From Clostridiales bacterium (GTDB lineage Bacteria; Bacillota; Clostridia; Lachnospirales; Lachnospiraceae): a stretch of DNA of 35,111 bases. Location of the stretch: assembly GCA_012518935.1 (NCBI GenBank), contig JAAYRE010000179.1, positions 1-35,111 of the forward strand, in the 5' to 3' direction. The notes below the pieces were generated by a model. It was given only the letters and a program-made list of their open reading frames with translations, made no database searches and was not told the DNA's origin. The translations under genes were made by a program, and so were the position numbers. Positions 8,851 to 16,179 of this stretch are shown piece by piece; positions within the stretch are counted from its first letter, which is position 1, and each line of letters starts with the position of its first letter.

Positions 8851-9816
8851 CTATATTCCCTCCTCTTCATCCATCAGTGATGTCCCATCCTGAGTAACCT
8901 TTAAGAATATATCCTCAAGACTCATACGGATGGATTGCATCTCTAAGATTGGAGTGTTTATTCTACTCATGGCATAGAAGATATCTTCTCTTGCATCATC
9001 ACTTTCATTACTATATATGGTGAAGCTAATTGTACCTTGCTCCAAGGACTCTGTTTCTTCTAATTTTTTAATTTTCTCGATGTCATTAAGTGCCTTTAGA
9101 ACGGCCTTTCTATCACCGCGGACTACCAGTTTCAGACTTCCTGATTTGTTAAAATGGCTACTGAGATTTTCTGGTTTGTCTTGTAATATCAATTTACCTT
9201 TGTTAATAATCATAACACTATCACAGACCGCACTAACCTCCTGCATAATATGGGAACTTAATATGACAGTATGGTTCTTACTAAGTTCACGTATAAGGTC
9301 TCTGATTTGTGTAATCTGCTTGGGATCAAGACCAACAGTGGGCTCGTCCAATATAATAACATCAGGATAACCCATAATAGCCTGTGCAAGACCAACTCTC
9401 TGCTTATAACCCTTTGATAAATGTTTAATTAGTCGTTCTTTCATATCTGTAATCTTGGTGATTTCCATAATGTCTTTCACCATTTTTTTTCTTTCTGACT
9501 GCTTTACCTTCTTTAACTCAGCTACAAAATTCAAATATTCTAATACTGTAAGTTCAGGATATAAGGGCGGGAACTCCGGCAGATATCCTATCATCTTCTT
9601 TACTTCCTCCGGCTCCTCAAACACATCAATACCATTAACCTTTACAGTCCCCTCTGTTGCAGATATATACCCTGTAATGATATTCATGGTAGTGGATTTT
9701 CCTGCACCATTTGGTCCAAGAAATCCTAGAATTTGACCCTTATCCACTGTAAAGGATAATTGATCTACAGCGATATGATTTCCATAACGCTTAACAAGAT
9801 TTTTTACCTCAATCAA
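8851..9816 (-). CDS. ABC transporter ATPase, GldA-like
   Basis: Cytoplasmic ATP-binding subunit of the system encoded by this operon, 321 residues. Walker A is GPNGAGKST (34-42), the signature is LSKGYKQ (133-139, with K in place of the usual second G), Walker B is VIILDE (153-158), and the switch His lies in LSSHIMQEV. The roughly 90-residue tail after the NTPase core is characteristic of the CcmA/GldA/NatA exporters. It is the first gene of a four-gene operon (ATPase, permease, GldG-like, DUF4340) with gaps from -1 to 17 bp. A ribosome site AAGGAGGAG lies about six bases before the ATG. The region ahead holds AT-rich -10-like boxes but no promoter I would name. Confidence 0.9.
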   Translation of the reverse strand: MIEVKNLVKRYGNHIAVDQLSFTVDKGQILGFLGPNGAGKSTTMNIITGYISATEGTVKVNGIDVFEEPEEVKKMIGYLPEFPPLYPELTVLEYLNFVAELKKVKQSERKKMVKDIMEITKITDMKERLIKHLSKGYKQRVGLAQAIMGYPDVIILDEPTVGLDPKQITQIRDLIRELSKNHTVILSSHIMQEVSAVCDSVMIINKGKLILQDKPENLSSHFNKSGSLKLVVRGDRKAVLKALNDIEKIKKLEETESLEQGTISFTIYSNESDDAREDIFYAMSRINTPILEMQSIRMSLEDIFLKVTQDGTSLMDEEEGI

Positions 9817-9960
9817 AACCGTCTCCTCCTTGTGGTTTCTTTAACTAGAATTATAATACACTAATAATACGAAAAATTTGTGAACAAATATATTTTTCTC
9901 TTACATTTTTATATGTATTATAACATGTAAAAACCTTAAAACCTACTTTTTGTTATTAAA

Positions 9961-10007
9961 TAATAAAAAGGCTGTCAAAAATATGTTATAAATATTTTTA
10001 TACAGCC
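9961..10007 (-). terminator. Intrinsic terminator of dapAB
   Basis: On the minus strand GGCTGT plus an AT-rich extension pairs with its complement ending ACAGCC (arms inside 9970-10007, loop about TTATAAC), followed at once by TTTTTATTA. It lies 22 bp after the dapB stop and is the clearest terminator in the left half of the window. Confidence 0.85.
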
Positions 10008-10029
10008 CAAAAATCATAATATACTTATA

Positions 10030-10785
10030 TTAACCTATAACATCATTCATTGTATATCTGCCTGCTGGCTTGCCTGGAAGATATTTTGCTGCTTGTATAG
10101 CACCTTTTGCAAATATTGCTTTAGAATAGGCTGTATGCTTTATCTCAATAACTTCGTCAATACCAGCATATATAATCTCATGTTCACCGACAATAGACCC
10201 ACCCCGTACAGATGATATACCAATTTCATTTTTTACCCTCGGTGCCCGTATATCAGTACGATCATACACATATTCATATTGGTTATTTAACACACTGTTT
10301 ATGGCATCAGCCAGTGCAAGAGCAGTTCCACTTGGTGCATCAACCTTTTTATTATGATGTTTTTCTACAATCTCTATATCGAAGCCTGAGTCAACCAAGA
10401 CCTTTGTGGCTTCCTTTATTAGCTTAAGTAATAGATTTACTCCCATAGACATATTAGCAGATTGAAGTATGGGAATTACCTTTGATGCTTCCTCTATAAG
10501 AAGCTGATCCTCCTTAGAGAATCCTGTGGTACACAGTACAATACCGATACCCCTTGCTATAGCAAAATCAATCATTTCCTTAACATTAACAGGAGCTGAG
10601 AAATCTATAATTACATCTGCCACAACATTACACTGAGAAAAGTTATAATATACAGGATACTCATTGTTGCTACTTCTACTTATATCGATTCCTGCAGCAA
10701 TAACAGCTGTATTATCTTCTTCCAACATCTGAGTAATAACTCTTCCCATTTTACCATTACAACCTCGTAAAATGATACTTATCAT
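10030..10785 (-). CDS. dapB: 4-hydroxy-tetrahydrodipicolinate reductase
   Basis: DapB catalyses the NAD(P)H-dependent reduction of 4-hydroxy-tetrahydrodipicolinate, the second committed step towards diaminopimelate and lysine. The 251-residue length is normal. A nucleotide-binding motif GCNGKMG lies at residues 8-14, and EKHHNKKVDAPSGTA at 141-155 holds the catalytic His pair (143, 144) and the substrate Lys147. GGAGGAAGCAT precedes ATG 10785. dapA lies 76 bp upstream on the same strand, so both should share the lysine-riboswitch promoter, and a strong terminator follows. Confidence 0.96.
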   Translation of the reverse strand: MISIILRGCNGKMGRVITQMLEEDNTAVIAAGIDISRSSNNEYPVYYNFSQCNVVADVIIDFSAPVNVKEMIDFAIARGIGIVLCTTGFSKEDQLLIEEASKVIPILQSANMSMGVNLLLKLIKEATKVLVDSGFDIEIVEKHHNKKVDAPSGTALALADAINSVLNNQYEYVYDRTDIRAPRVKNEIGISSVRGGSIVGEHEIIYAGIDEVIEIKHTAYSKAIFAKGAIQAAKYLPGKPAGRYTMNDVIG

Positions 10786-10861
10786 ATGCTTCCTCCAATC
10801 ATAGGCTTACTATAATCCTAAGTAAATACAAATCATAAAATTATAGCAATCTATACAATAC

Positions 10862-11755
10862 CTAATCTATTGTTTCGATATTACAGTTATTTAATTCACG
10901 TCTTAATCTCTCCACATTGGCAGCTTCCATATCAGTTAAAGGCATCCTAAAGGATCCTACGTTAAAGCCCATAAGATTTAGTGCTGTCTTTACTGGAATA
11001 GGATTCACTTCACAAAAGAGTGCATTTATCAAAGGTAGATATTTTAGCTGAAGCTCACGGCTTCCTATAACATCACCCTGGAGATATTTTGCCACCATAT
11101 CATGGGTTTGTCTTGGGGCAATATTTGAAAGAACTGAAATAACTCCCTTTCCCCCTACTGATAAGACAGGGACGATTATCTCGTCACATCCGGAATACAC
11201 ATCTATATTTCCATCTGTAAGCTGTATAATCTCTGCCACCTGTGCAACATTTCCACTGGCTTCCTTAATTCCTATGATATTATCCACATTTTTAACCAAG
11301 CTAGCAACAGTTCCAGGAAGCATGTTACAGCCTGTTCTACCAGGGACATTGTACAATATAATAGGAATTGATACGCTGTTTGCAATGGCTTTAAAATGTG
11401 CAATTAGGCCTTTTTGTGTTGCCTTGTTATAATAGGGTGTAACCACAAGCAGACCATCAGCACCATAGCTCTCTGCTTCTTTTGAAAGATAGATAGCTGT
11501 CTCTGTACAATTTGAACCTGTGCCTGCAATTACAGGAACTCTTTTATTAACCTTCTCAACTGTATATTTGATACATTCCAAATGCTCTTCATGAGTAAGG
11601 GTAGATGCTTCTCCCGTTGTACCACATATAATTATACTATCTGTACCATTGGAAATCTGAAACTCTATCAGCTCACCTAATTTTTCATAGTCCACCTCTT
11701 GGTTCTCTTTAAATGGTGTAACTATTGCAACACCTGCACCTGTAAATAAAGTCAT
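10862..11755 (-). CDS. dapA: 4-hydroxy-tetrahydrodipicolinate synthase
   Basis: DapA condenses pyruvate with aspartate semialdehyde, the entry point to lysine and diaminopimelate. ATG 11755 is chosen because GGAGGTG ends six bases before it; a TTG at 11770 would lie inside that ribosome site. The 297-residue product has all the key residues: Thr46-Thr47 in GTTGEAS, Tyr109 in TPYYNK, Tyr135 and Arg140 in LYNVPGRTG, and the Schiff-base Lys164 in IGIKEASGN. It is the first gene of dapAB, about 230 bp beyond the terminator of the lysine riboswitch. That long gap contains a repeat-like insert described separately. Confidence 0.97.
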   Translation of the reverse strand: MTLFTGAGVAIVTPFKENQEVDYEKLGELIEFQISNGTDSIIICGTTGEASTLTHEEHLECIKYTVEKVNKRVPVIAGTGSNCTETAIYLSKEAESYGADGLLVVTPYYNKATQKGLIAHFKAIANSVSIPIILYNVPGRTGCNMLPGTVASLVKNVDNIIGIKEASGNVAQVAEIIQLTDGNIDVYSGCDEIIVPVLSVGGKGVISVLSNIAPRQTHDMVAKYLQGDVIGSRELQLKYLPLINALFCEVNPIPVKTALNLMGFNVGSFRMPLTDMEAANVERLRRELNNCNIETID

Positions 11756-11835
11756 ATATGACACCTCCAAAAATAATCTACTTTATAGTAACAATCAATT
11801 CTTTCAAAATATTGCGCTTGTTATATGATATGTCA

Positions 11836-11988
11836 TTTTTATATAAGAGTTATATAAGAAAAATTTACCTTGCGAAACTCTAGCGCCGAGTGCTGCCAGC
11901 TTTGCTGGCAAAATACCATGTGCGTGAGTGTGCATCCTTGCGGAACATTTTTTATATAATAGGACGCATTTTCCTATTATATAAAAAA
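11836..11988. repeat. GC-rich intergenic element with direct-repeat borders and AT hairpins
   Basis: An 80-bp core (about 11867-11946) is more than half G+C by hand count in an AT-rich genome. It is bordered by direct repeats CCTTGCGAAAC (11868-11878) and CCTTGCGGAAC (11936-11946) and holds a palindrome TGCCAGC-TTT-GCTGGCA (11894-11910). Each outer flank carries an AT hairpin: TATATAA-GAG-TTATATA (11840-11856) and a perfect 17-bp inverted repeat, 11948-11964 with 11972-11988. The layout resembles a small non-coding interspersed repeat. No coding potential is seen. Only one copy is in this window, so repeat status is inference. Confidence 0.45.
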
Positions 11989-12221
11989 ATGCCGACTATG
12001 GAGTCGACACTAAAGAATTTTATACCTAATAATACTATTAGTATGTATTTCTTTAGGCAGCTCTCCATCATGTAAGTGATGACAGTCATATAGTTATTCA
12101 CCATATGCCCAGCAATAATAACTCAGGATTATTACCACTTCGGCAACATTCCCTTTCCACTGTATCTTCTATCCCTGAAATATCCACAGTGTACTATTGA
12201 ACATTGCGCCTCTACCATAAG
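11983..12221 (-). promoter_or_regulatory. Lysine riboswitch (L box) controlling dapAB
   Basis: Read on the minus strand, the conserved L-box pieces appear in order: GTAGAGGCGC, GGAAAGGG, GCCGAAG, GCTGGGC, ACTGTCATCAC and ATGGAGAGCTG. The closing helix P1 pairs about 12212-12221 with 12051-12060, with a small internal mismatch. Downstream, a hairpin (12010-12056) shares the 3' strand of P1. Then comes a terminator GTCGACT-CCAT-AGTCGGC (11991-12007) with a run of seven T. Lysine binding should stabilise P1 and favour termination before dapA, as known for this class. The exact antiterminator pairing was not resolved. Confidence 0.93.
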
Positions 12222-12247
12222 CAATATTTCACATTATTCGTAAGGCT

Positions 12248-12276
12248 ATATTAACACTTGAGTAGTTTGATGTCAA
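12248..12276 (-). promoter_or_regulatory. Promoter of the lysine-riboswitch leader
   Basis: On the minus strand TTGACA (12271-12276) and TAATAT (12248-12253) are separated by 17 bp. The predicted start near 12241 is about 20 nt before the first strand of the riboswitch, which fits well. Confidence 0.8.
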
Positions 12277-12287
12277 GTAAAGTCTTC

Positions 12288-12338
12288 AAAATAAATAGAC
12301 TGTTGCACAATGGTACAAGACTCTATCCTACAACAGTC
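12288..12338 (-). terminator. Intrinsic terminator of the SSB-like gene
   Basis: GACTGTTG and CAACAGTC (12331-12338 with 12298-12305) form an 8-bp perfect stem with a long loop, followed on the minus strand by TATTTATTTT. It lies about 20 bp after the stop codon and just before the riboswitch promoter. Confidence 0.65.
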
Positions 12339-12356
12339 AATTTATATTAATATATT

Positions 12357-12989
12357 TTAATAATCTTCTAGATATTCAAGTTTGCTGACTGAAACTTCAT
12401 AGGCAATACGCTTTTCGAATTCTGTCTCACTGATTTTCTTCTGATACTCCCTACTTTGAATTCTTCCCCAAATCTGAACATGTCCTCCAACCTCAAAGCT
12501 TTCTGCAAACCTTGCATTTCTTCCCCAACTTATACATGGTATATAGTCTGATTTTCCATAAGGTCTGTTTACTGCCAATAAAATATCTGAAATTTCACGT
12601 CCTAGTGGGGTTTTTCGATATATTGGAGGCTTACATACATATCCGTCTAAGAAGATAAAATTAGGTTTAACGTCTTCCGAAATCTCGTCTACAATCTTAA
12701 TATCCCTGGCAAATACAGATAAGACTAGTTTATTCTTGTTCTCTTCATGTCGATTATAAGATCTGAATTGTCCAAAAACCTCAACAAACTTTCCTCTGCA
12801 GTCCTGCTTTACATCAATTAGTCTTTCTGAAACCATAACAGGTATTATATCGTAAGAATTACTTAGACGACTTACGATCACCTCAATAATATAAAACCCT
12901 TCTCCAAACACATCATGACTAAATGTAAATTCTGTAGCTATCTCTCCTGCAATACTTACTTGATTGTTATCAAATACTTTATCCGTCAT
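12357..12989 (-). CDS. SSB-like protein with two OB-fold domains
   Basis: A 210-residue protein with two consecutive OB-like halves. ATG 12989 is chosen because GGGAGAGGTACGAT precedes it; the start at 13022 lacks a site. The second half (about 112-205) reads like a single-stranded-DNA-binding protein: LDGYVCKPPIYRKTPLGREI, LAVNRPYGKSDYIPCISWG, then GGHVQIWGRIQSREY. The first half (about 7-105) has the same strand order (VSIAGEIATEF, then GKFVEVFGQFRSY) but is more divergent. The acidic C-terminal tail DDDIPF of classical SSB is absent; the protein ends KLEYLEDY. It is probably a paralogue of the main SSB acting in DNA repair, recombination or plasmid/phage-type replication. It is divergent from typA. 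Confidence 0.75.
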   Translation of the reverse strand: MTDKVFDNNQVSIAGEIATEFTFSHDVFGEGFYIIEVIVSRLSNSYDIIPVMVSERLIDVKQDCRGKFVEVFGQFRSYNRHEENKNKLVLSVFARDIKIVDEISEDVKPNFIFLDGYVCKPPIYRKTPLGREISDILLAVNRPYGKSDYIPCISWGRNARFAESFEVGGHVQIWGRIQSREYQKKISETEFEKRIAYEVSVSKLEYLEDY

Positions 12990-13336
12990 ATCGTACCTCT
13001 CCCTTCTTTCGCGACGTATCATATTACGCCACCAAACTCTAAAATGTGGGGTAAATTTATCTGTTTATATAGTAACAGCCTTCATTCACCTATGATTATA
13101 TATATGCGATAATCTAAGTTTTAGAAGTAAAATTTTACATATAATTTAATATTAACCAATTTTTGTTATTTTATACAAAAGTATTGTAAAAAATTATGAC
13201 ATTTTCCTGAATCAAAAGTTGCTTTTTATAAAAGCCTCTGCTACAATGTTAAGGTTGCTATAATGCACAATGCTAACTGATAGATTTAGCTGCCAAGCTT
13301 TAGTGGCATGCTCTTAATAGAAAGAAGGTAATAACC
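12990..13336. other. Intergenic region between the divergent SSB-like gene and typA
   Basis: These 347 bp hold the typA promoter (listed separately) and the ribosome sites of both genes. On the minus strand a TATAAT occurs near 13096-13101, but no matching -35 lies at the right distance, so the promoter of the SSB-like gene is unresolved. No small gene or structured RNA was recognised. Confidence 0.5.
13219..13247 (+). promoter_or_regulatory. Promoter of typA
   Basis: TTGCTT (13219-13224) and TACAAT (13242-13247) are separated by 17 bp. The predicted leader is about 83 nt, with an AGAAGGT ribosome site near the start codon. Confidence 0.65.
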
Positions 13337-15160
13337 ATGAAGCGAGATGATATCAGGAATATCGCCATAATCGCTCATGTTGACCATGGTAAGACGACCC
13401 TGGTTGACGAATTATTAAAACAAAGCGGTGTTTTTCGCTCCAATCAAAATGTAGTAGACCGGGTTATGGATTCTAATGATTTAGAAAGGGAACGGGGTAT
13501 TACGATTTTGTCTAAAAATACTGCGGTAACCTATAATGGTATTAAGATTAATATAATAGATACGCCAGGCCATGCTGATTTTGGAGGCGAAGTAGAACGA
13601 GTGCTAAAAATGGTCAACGGAGTAATCCTAGTTGTGGATGCTTTTGAGGGACCTATGCCACAGACAAAATTTGTTCTAAAGAATGCCTTGGATCTCTCCC
13701 TACCAGTAATAGTCTGTATCAATAAAATTGATAGACCAGAAGCCAGACCTGTAGAGGTCGTGGACGAAGTCCTGGAATTATTAATAGAACTGGATGCAGA
13801 TGAAAAACAGCTAGATTGTCCTTTTGTATTTGCATCTGCAAAATCAGGTTATGCTTCCACATCACCTGAAGGTAAGGCAACAGATATGAAAGAACTCTTT
13901 GATACAATCGTTGATTATATACCTGCTCCCGAAGGAGAACCAGAAGGCAACACCCAGATTCTTATCAGTACAATTGACTATAATGAATATGTTGGACGTA
14001 TAGGAATTGGCAAGGTTGATAGTGGAACAATACATGTTAATGATGATGTAGTAATTGTAAATGCCCATAAACCTGATCAAAAAAATCGGGTAAAAATCAG
14101 TAAACTCTATGAGTTTGATGGATTAAAAAGAGTAGAAGTTAATGAAGCTACCATCGGTTCAATAGTAGCAGTGTCGGGAATAACTGATATTCAAATCGGA
14201 GATACCATCTGTTCACCGGATAATCCTGTAGCTTTACCCTTTCAAAAGATTTCCGAACCTACAATCGCTATGTATTTTAATGTTAACGATAGTCCTTTTG
14301 CTGGTACTGAAGGTAAATATGTAACATCTAGGCATTTGCGTGAAAGATTGTTTAGGGAATTAAATACTGATGTAAGTCTACGGGTTGAAGAAACAGATAC
14401 TACTGAGAGCTTTAAGGTATCAGGAAGAGGAGAATTGCATCTCTCTGTCTTGATTGAAAACATGAGAAGAGAAGGTTATGAGTTCTCAGTTAGTAAAGCA
14501 GAGGTCTTATTTAAAGAAGATGAAAAAGGAAACAAGTTAGAACCAATGGAACGAGCACTAATCGATGTTCCTGATGAGTTTACTGGTATTGTAATTGAGA
14601 AGTTAGGTCAAAGAAAAGGCGAAATAGTTAACATGCATACTTCCGATAACGGTAATACAAGACTTGAATTTTCCATACCTTCAAGAGGACTAATCGGATA
14701 CCGTGGTGACTTTCTTACTGATACAAAGGGTACAGGAATAATGAATACAGTCTTTGATGGCTATGGACCATATAAGGGTGATATTCAGTACCGTAAGACT
14801 GGTAGCCTAATTGCCTATGAAACAGGGGAGAGTATAACCTATGGACTATATAATGCACAGGATAGGGGCGTCCTATTTATAGGGCCTGGAACTAAAGTAT
14901 ATTCAGGCATGATTATAGGTCAGAACCCCAAGGCAGATGATATTGAGGTTAATGTATGTAAGCGTAAACAGCTAACTAACACTAGAGCTTCTGGTTCAGA
15001 CGACGCCCTAAAGCTTTCTCCACCAAAGATCCTTAGTTTGGAACAAGCTTTAGAATTTATTGAAACCGATGAACTTCTAGAGGTTACTCCAAAAAACCTT
15101 AGAATGCGTAAGAAGATATTAGATCCCACCTTAAGAATGCGGGCCCGTAGAAATAAGTAA
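13337..15160 (+). CDS. typA: Translational GTPase TypA/BipA
   Basis: Ribosome-associated GTPase of the elongation factor family, involved in ribosome assembly and stress adaptation. The 607 residues match the family length. G motifs are intact: AHVDHGKTT (13-21), the switch I region [19 protein letters not shown] and SAKSGYAS. Then follow domain II, an EF-G-like domain ([19 protein letters not shown], about 358-376) and the TypA-specific C-terminal domain ending [20 protein letters not shown]. It is monocistronic, with its own promoter. A weak plus-strand hairpin and the shared 14-bp inverted repeat follow the stop. Confidence 0.97.
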   Translation: MKRDDIRNIAIIAHVDHGKTTLVDELLKQSGVFRSNQNVVDRVMDSNDLERERGITILSKNTAVTYNGIKINIIDTPGHADFGGEVERVLKMVNGVILVVDAFEGPMPQTKFVLKNALDLSLPVIVCINKIDRPEARPVEVVDEVLELLIELDADEKQLDCPFVFASAKSGYASTSPEGKATDMKELFDTIVDYIPAPEGEPEGNTQILISTIDYNEYVGRIGIGKVDSGTIHVNDDVVIVNAHKPDQKNRVKISKLYEFDGLKRVEVNEATIGSIVAVSGITDIQIGDTICSPDNPVALPFQKISEPTIAMYFNVNDSPFAGTEGKYVTSRHLRERLFRELNTDVSLRVEETDTTESFKVSGRGELHLSVLIENMRREGYEFSVSKAEVLFKEDEKGNKLEPMERALIDVPDEFTGIVIEKLGQRKGEIVNMHTSDNGNTRLEFSIPSRGLIGYRGDFLTDTKGTGIMNTVFDGYGPYKGDIQYRKTGSLIAYETGESITYGLYNAQDRGVLFIGPGTKVYSGMIIGQNPKADDIEVNVCKRKQLTNTRASGSDDALKLSPPKILSLEQALEFIETDELLEVTPKNLRMRKKILDPTLRMRARRNK

Positions 15161-15163
15161 TAC

Positions 15164-15210
15164 AGTAAAAAAAGTTTACCATGATTTTTATATAAGAATC
15201 ATGGTAAACT
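15164..15210 (-). terminator. Strong hairpin, terminator for the Panacea gene
   Basis: A perfect 14-bp inverted repeat (15173-15186 with 15197-15210) is followed on the minus strand by TTTTTTTACTG. It thus fits as the terminator of the minus-strand gene ending at 15247. It also sits 12 bp after the typA stop and may slow plus-strand polymerase, although no U-tract follows on that side. Confidence 0.75.
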
Positions 15211-15222
15211 GTATTACTAATC

Positions 15223-15248
15223 AGGGTGCATGAAACCCTATATTTTTT
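15223..15248 (+). terminator. Weak terminator candidate for typA
   Basis: AGGGT (15223-15227) and ACCCT (15235-15239) form a five-bp stem followed by ATATTTTTT on the plus strand. The stem is short, so it may act together with the stronger hairpin just upstream. Confidence 0.4.
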
Positions 15249-16038
15249 AACTAAGTCCTCGGATTCTGATAATACTCCTATCAGGGTAATTGCCAATATC
15301 CTCTAGCTGATTTATCTCATAATTATCACATATTTCTTTGAAATAAGCCTTTAAAGAATCTTTTGATATTATCTTGTTGTTGAATCTATCCCTAGATATC
15401 TTTAAATCAGATAACTCATCTTCCATTAATCTGCTTAAGGACTTGGGTCCATGCCAAGTAAAGGCATTAAAGACTGCATCTATTAACTTCTGCTCTTCCT
15501 CCTCAAGGAAGCCTTCCCATCCTTCTAAAGCATGAATTCCACATCTTCTCATATCATCAAATAACTTTGGAAAAGGAATATGTTCTGCATTTACTATGTA
15601 ATCCTCTTGAAATAACTCTCTTCCATATAAGGATAATGAAAATGCCTGGATATAATAGAGTAAATATTGAAGATAGCCTGGGCATATATCTGCATCACTC
15701 TTATTAATAATGTAATAGGTCACAACATATATCTTTGATGACATGATTTTCAATAATGCAGCTCTCCTACTCTTTCTAAAAGCTACCCCTGTTAGACAGT
15801 CCTTCCTCTTTATTAACAAATCATAGTAATACTCCGGACTCTCTAAAATCTTCTTTAGCTTGTCTGAGTATTCACCAGTAGGTATGTCACCATCCATATA
15901 GCGAATTATTGTGGTCTCTCCCCAACCCAGTAATTTAGCTAAAGGCTTCTTTCCTATTCTGTATTTTTCAAGTATTTGTCTAATCTCTTCAGTCGTTATA
16001 GTGGTTTCATAATCAAATTCTAAACTGTTTTCTTTCAT
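15247..16038 (-). CDS. HTH plus Panacea (DUF4065/SocA-like) protein, possible antitoxin
   Basis: A 263-residue protein from ATG 16038, preceded by GAGGGAGAAGTAT; the TTG at 16053 lies before this site. Residues about 20-65 (IRQILEKYRIGKKPLAKLLG, then ETTIIRYMDGDIPT) form a helix-turn-helix like that of MqsA/YgiT-type antitoxins. Residues about 100-235 match Panacea, formerly DUF4065: YIQAFSLSLYGRELFQEDYI, then HGPKSLSRLMEDE. Panacea domains are known as versatile neutralising domains in toxin-antitoxin pairs and in the proteolytic adaptor SocA. The expected neighbouring toxin gene is missing: upstream is an AI-2E transporter, downstream is typA. It may be an orphan regulator, or its partner is elsewhere. 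Confidence 0.8.
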   Translation of the reverse strand: MKENSLEFDYETTITTEEIRQILEKYRIGKKPLAKLLGWGETTIIRYMDGDIPTGEYSDKLKKILESPEYYYDLLIKRKDCLTGVAFRKSRRAALLKIMSSKIYVVTYYIINKSDADICPGYLQYLLYYIQAFSLSLYGRELFQEDYIVNAEHIPFPKLFDDMRRCGIHALEGWEGFLEEEEQKLIDAVFNAFTWHGPKSLSRLMEDELSDLKISRDRFNNKIISKDSLKAYFKEICDNYEINQLEDIGNYPDRSIIRIRGLS

Positions 16039-16075
16039 ATACTTCTCCCTCAACTCATGATATCTTTTGTACGTT

Positions 16076-16087
16076 CAACTTTAGTTG
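16076..16087. promoter_or_regulatory. Possible autoregulatory operator
   Basis: CAACTTTAGTTG is a palindrome with 5-bp half-sites around TT, located 38 bp before the start codon of the HTH-Panacea gene. Related AACTTT words recur near 16107, 16153 and 16184. HTH antitoxins of this type usually bind palindromes at their own promoter, but the region is AT-rich and chance is possible. Confidence 0.3.
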
Positions 16088-16179
16088 GCTACTGCTTTAC
16101 TATGTTAAACTTTCATTACATAATACCATTCTTTGGATTATTTGTATATGGAACTTTAGGATTATTTTGCAAATAATGT

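Noticed and set aside
9017-9736. Plus-strand frames opposite the GldA-like ATPase
   Set aside because: They lie fully antisense to an intact ABC ATPase with all its motifs, and show no start signals.
11890-12075. Short plus-strand frame of 61 codons
   Set aside because: It runs antisense across the lysine riboswitch terminator and the GC-rich repeat, has no ribosome site, and encodes no recognisable protein.
15099-15296. Possible small toxin gene next to the Panacea gene
   Set aside because: The minus-strand frame overlaps the end of the Panacea gene, the terminator hairpin and the typA 3' end, and lacks a ribosome site, so it is not a real partner.
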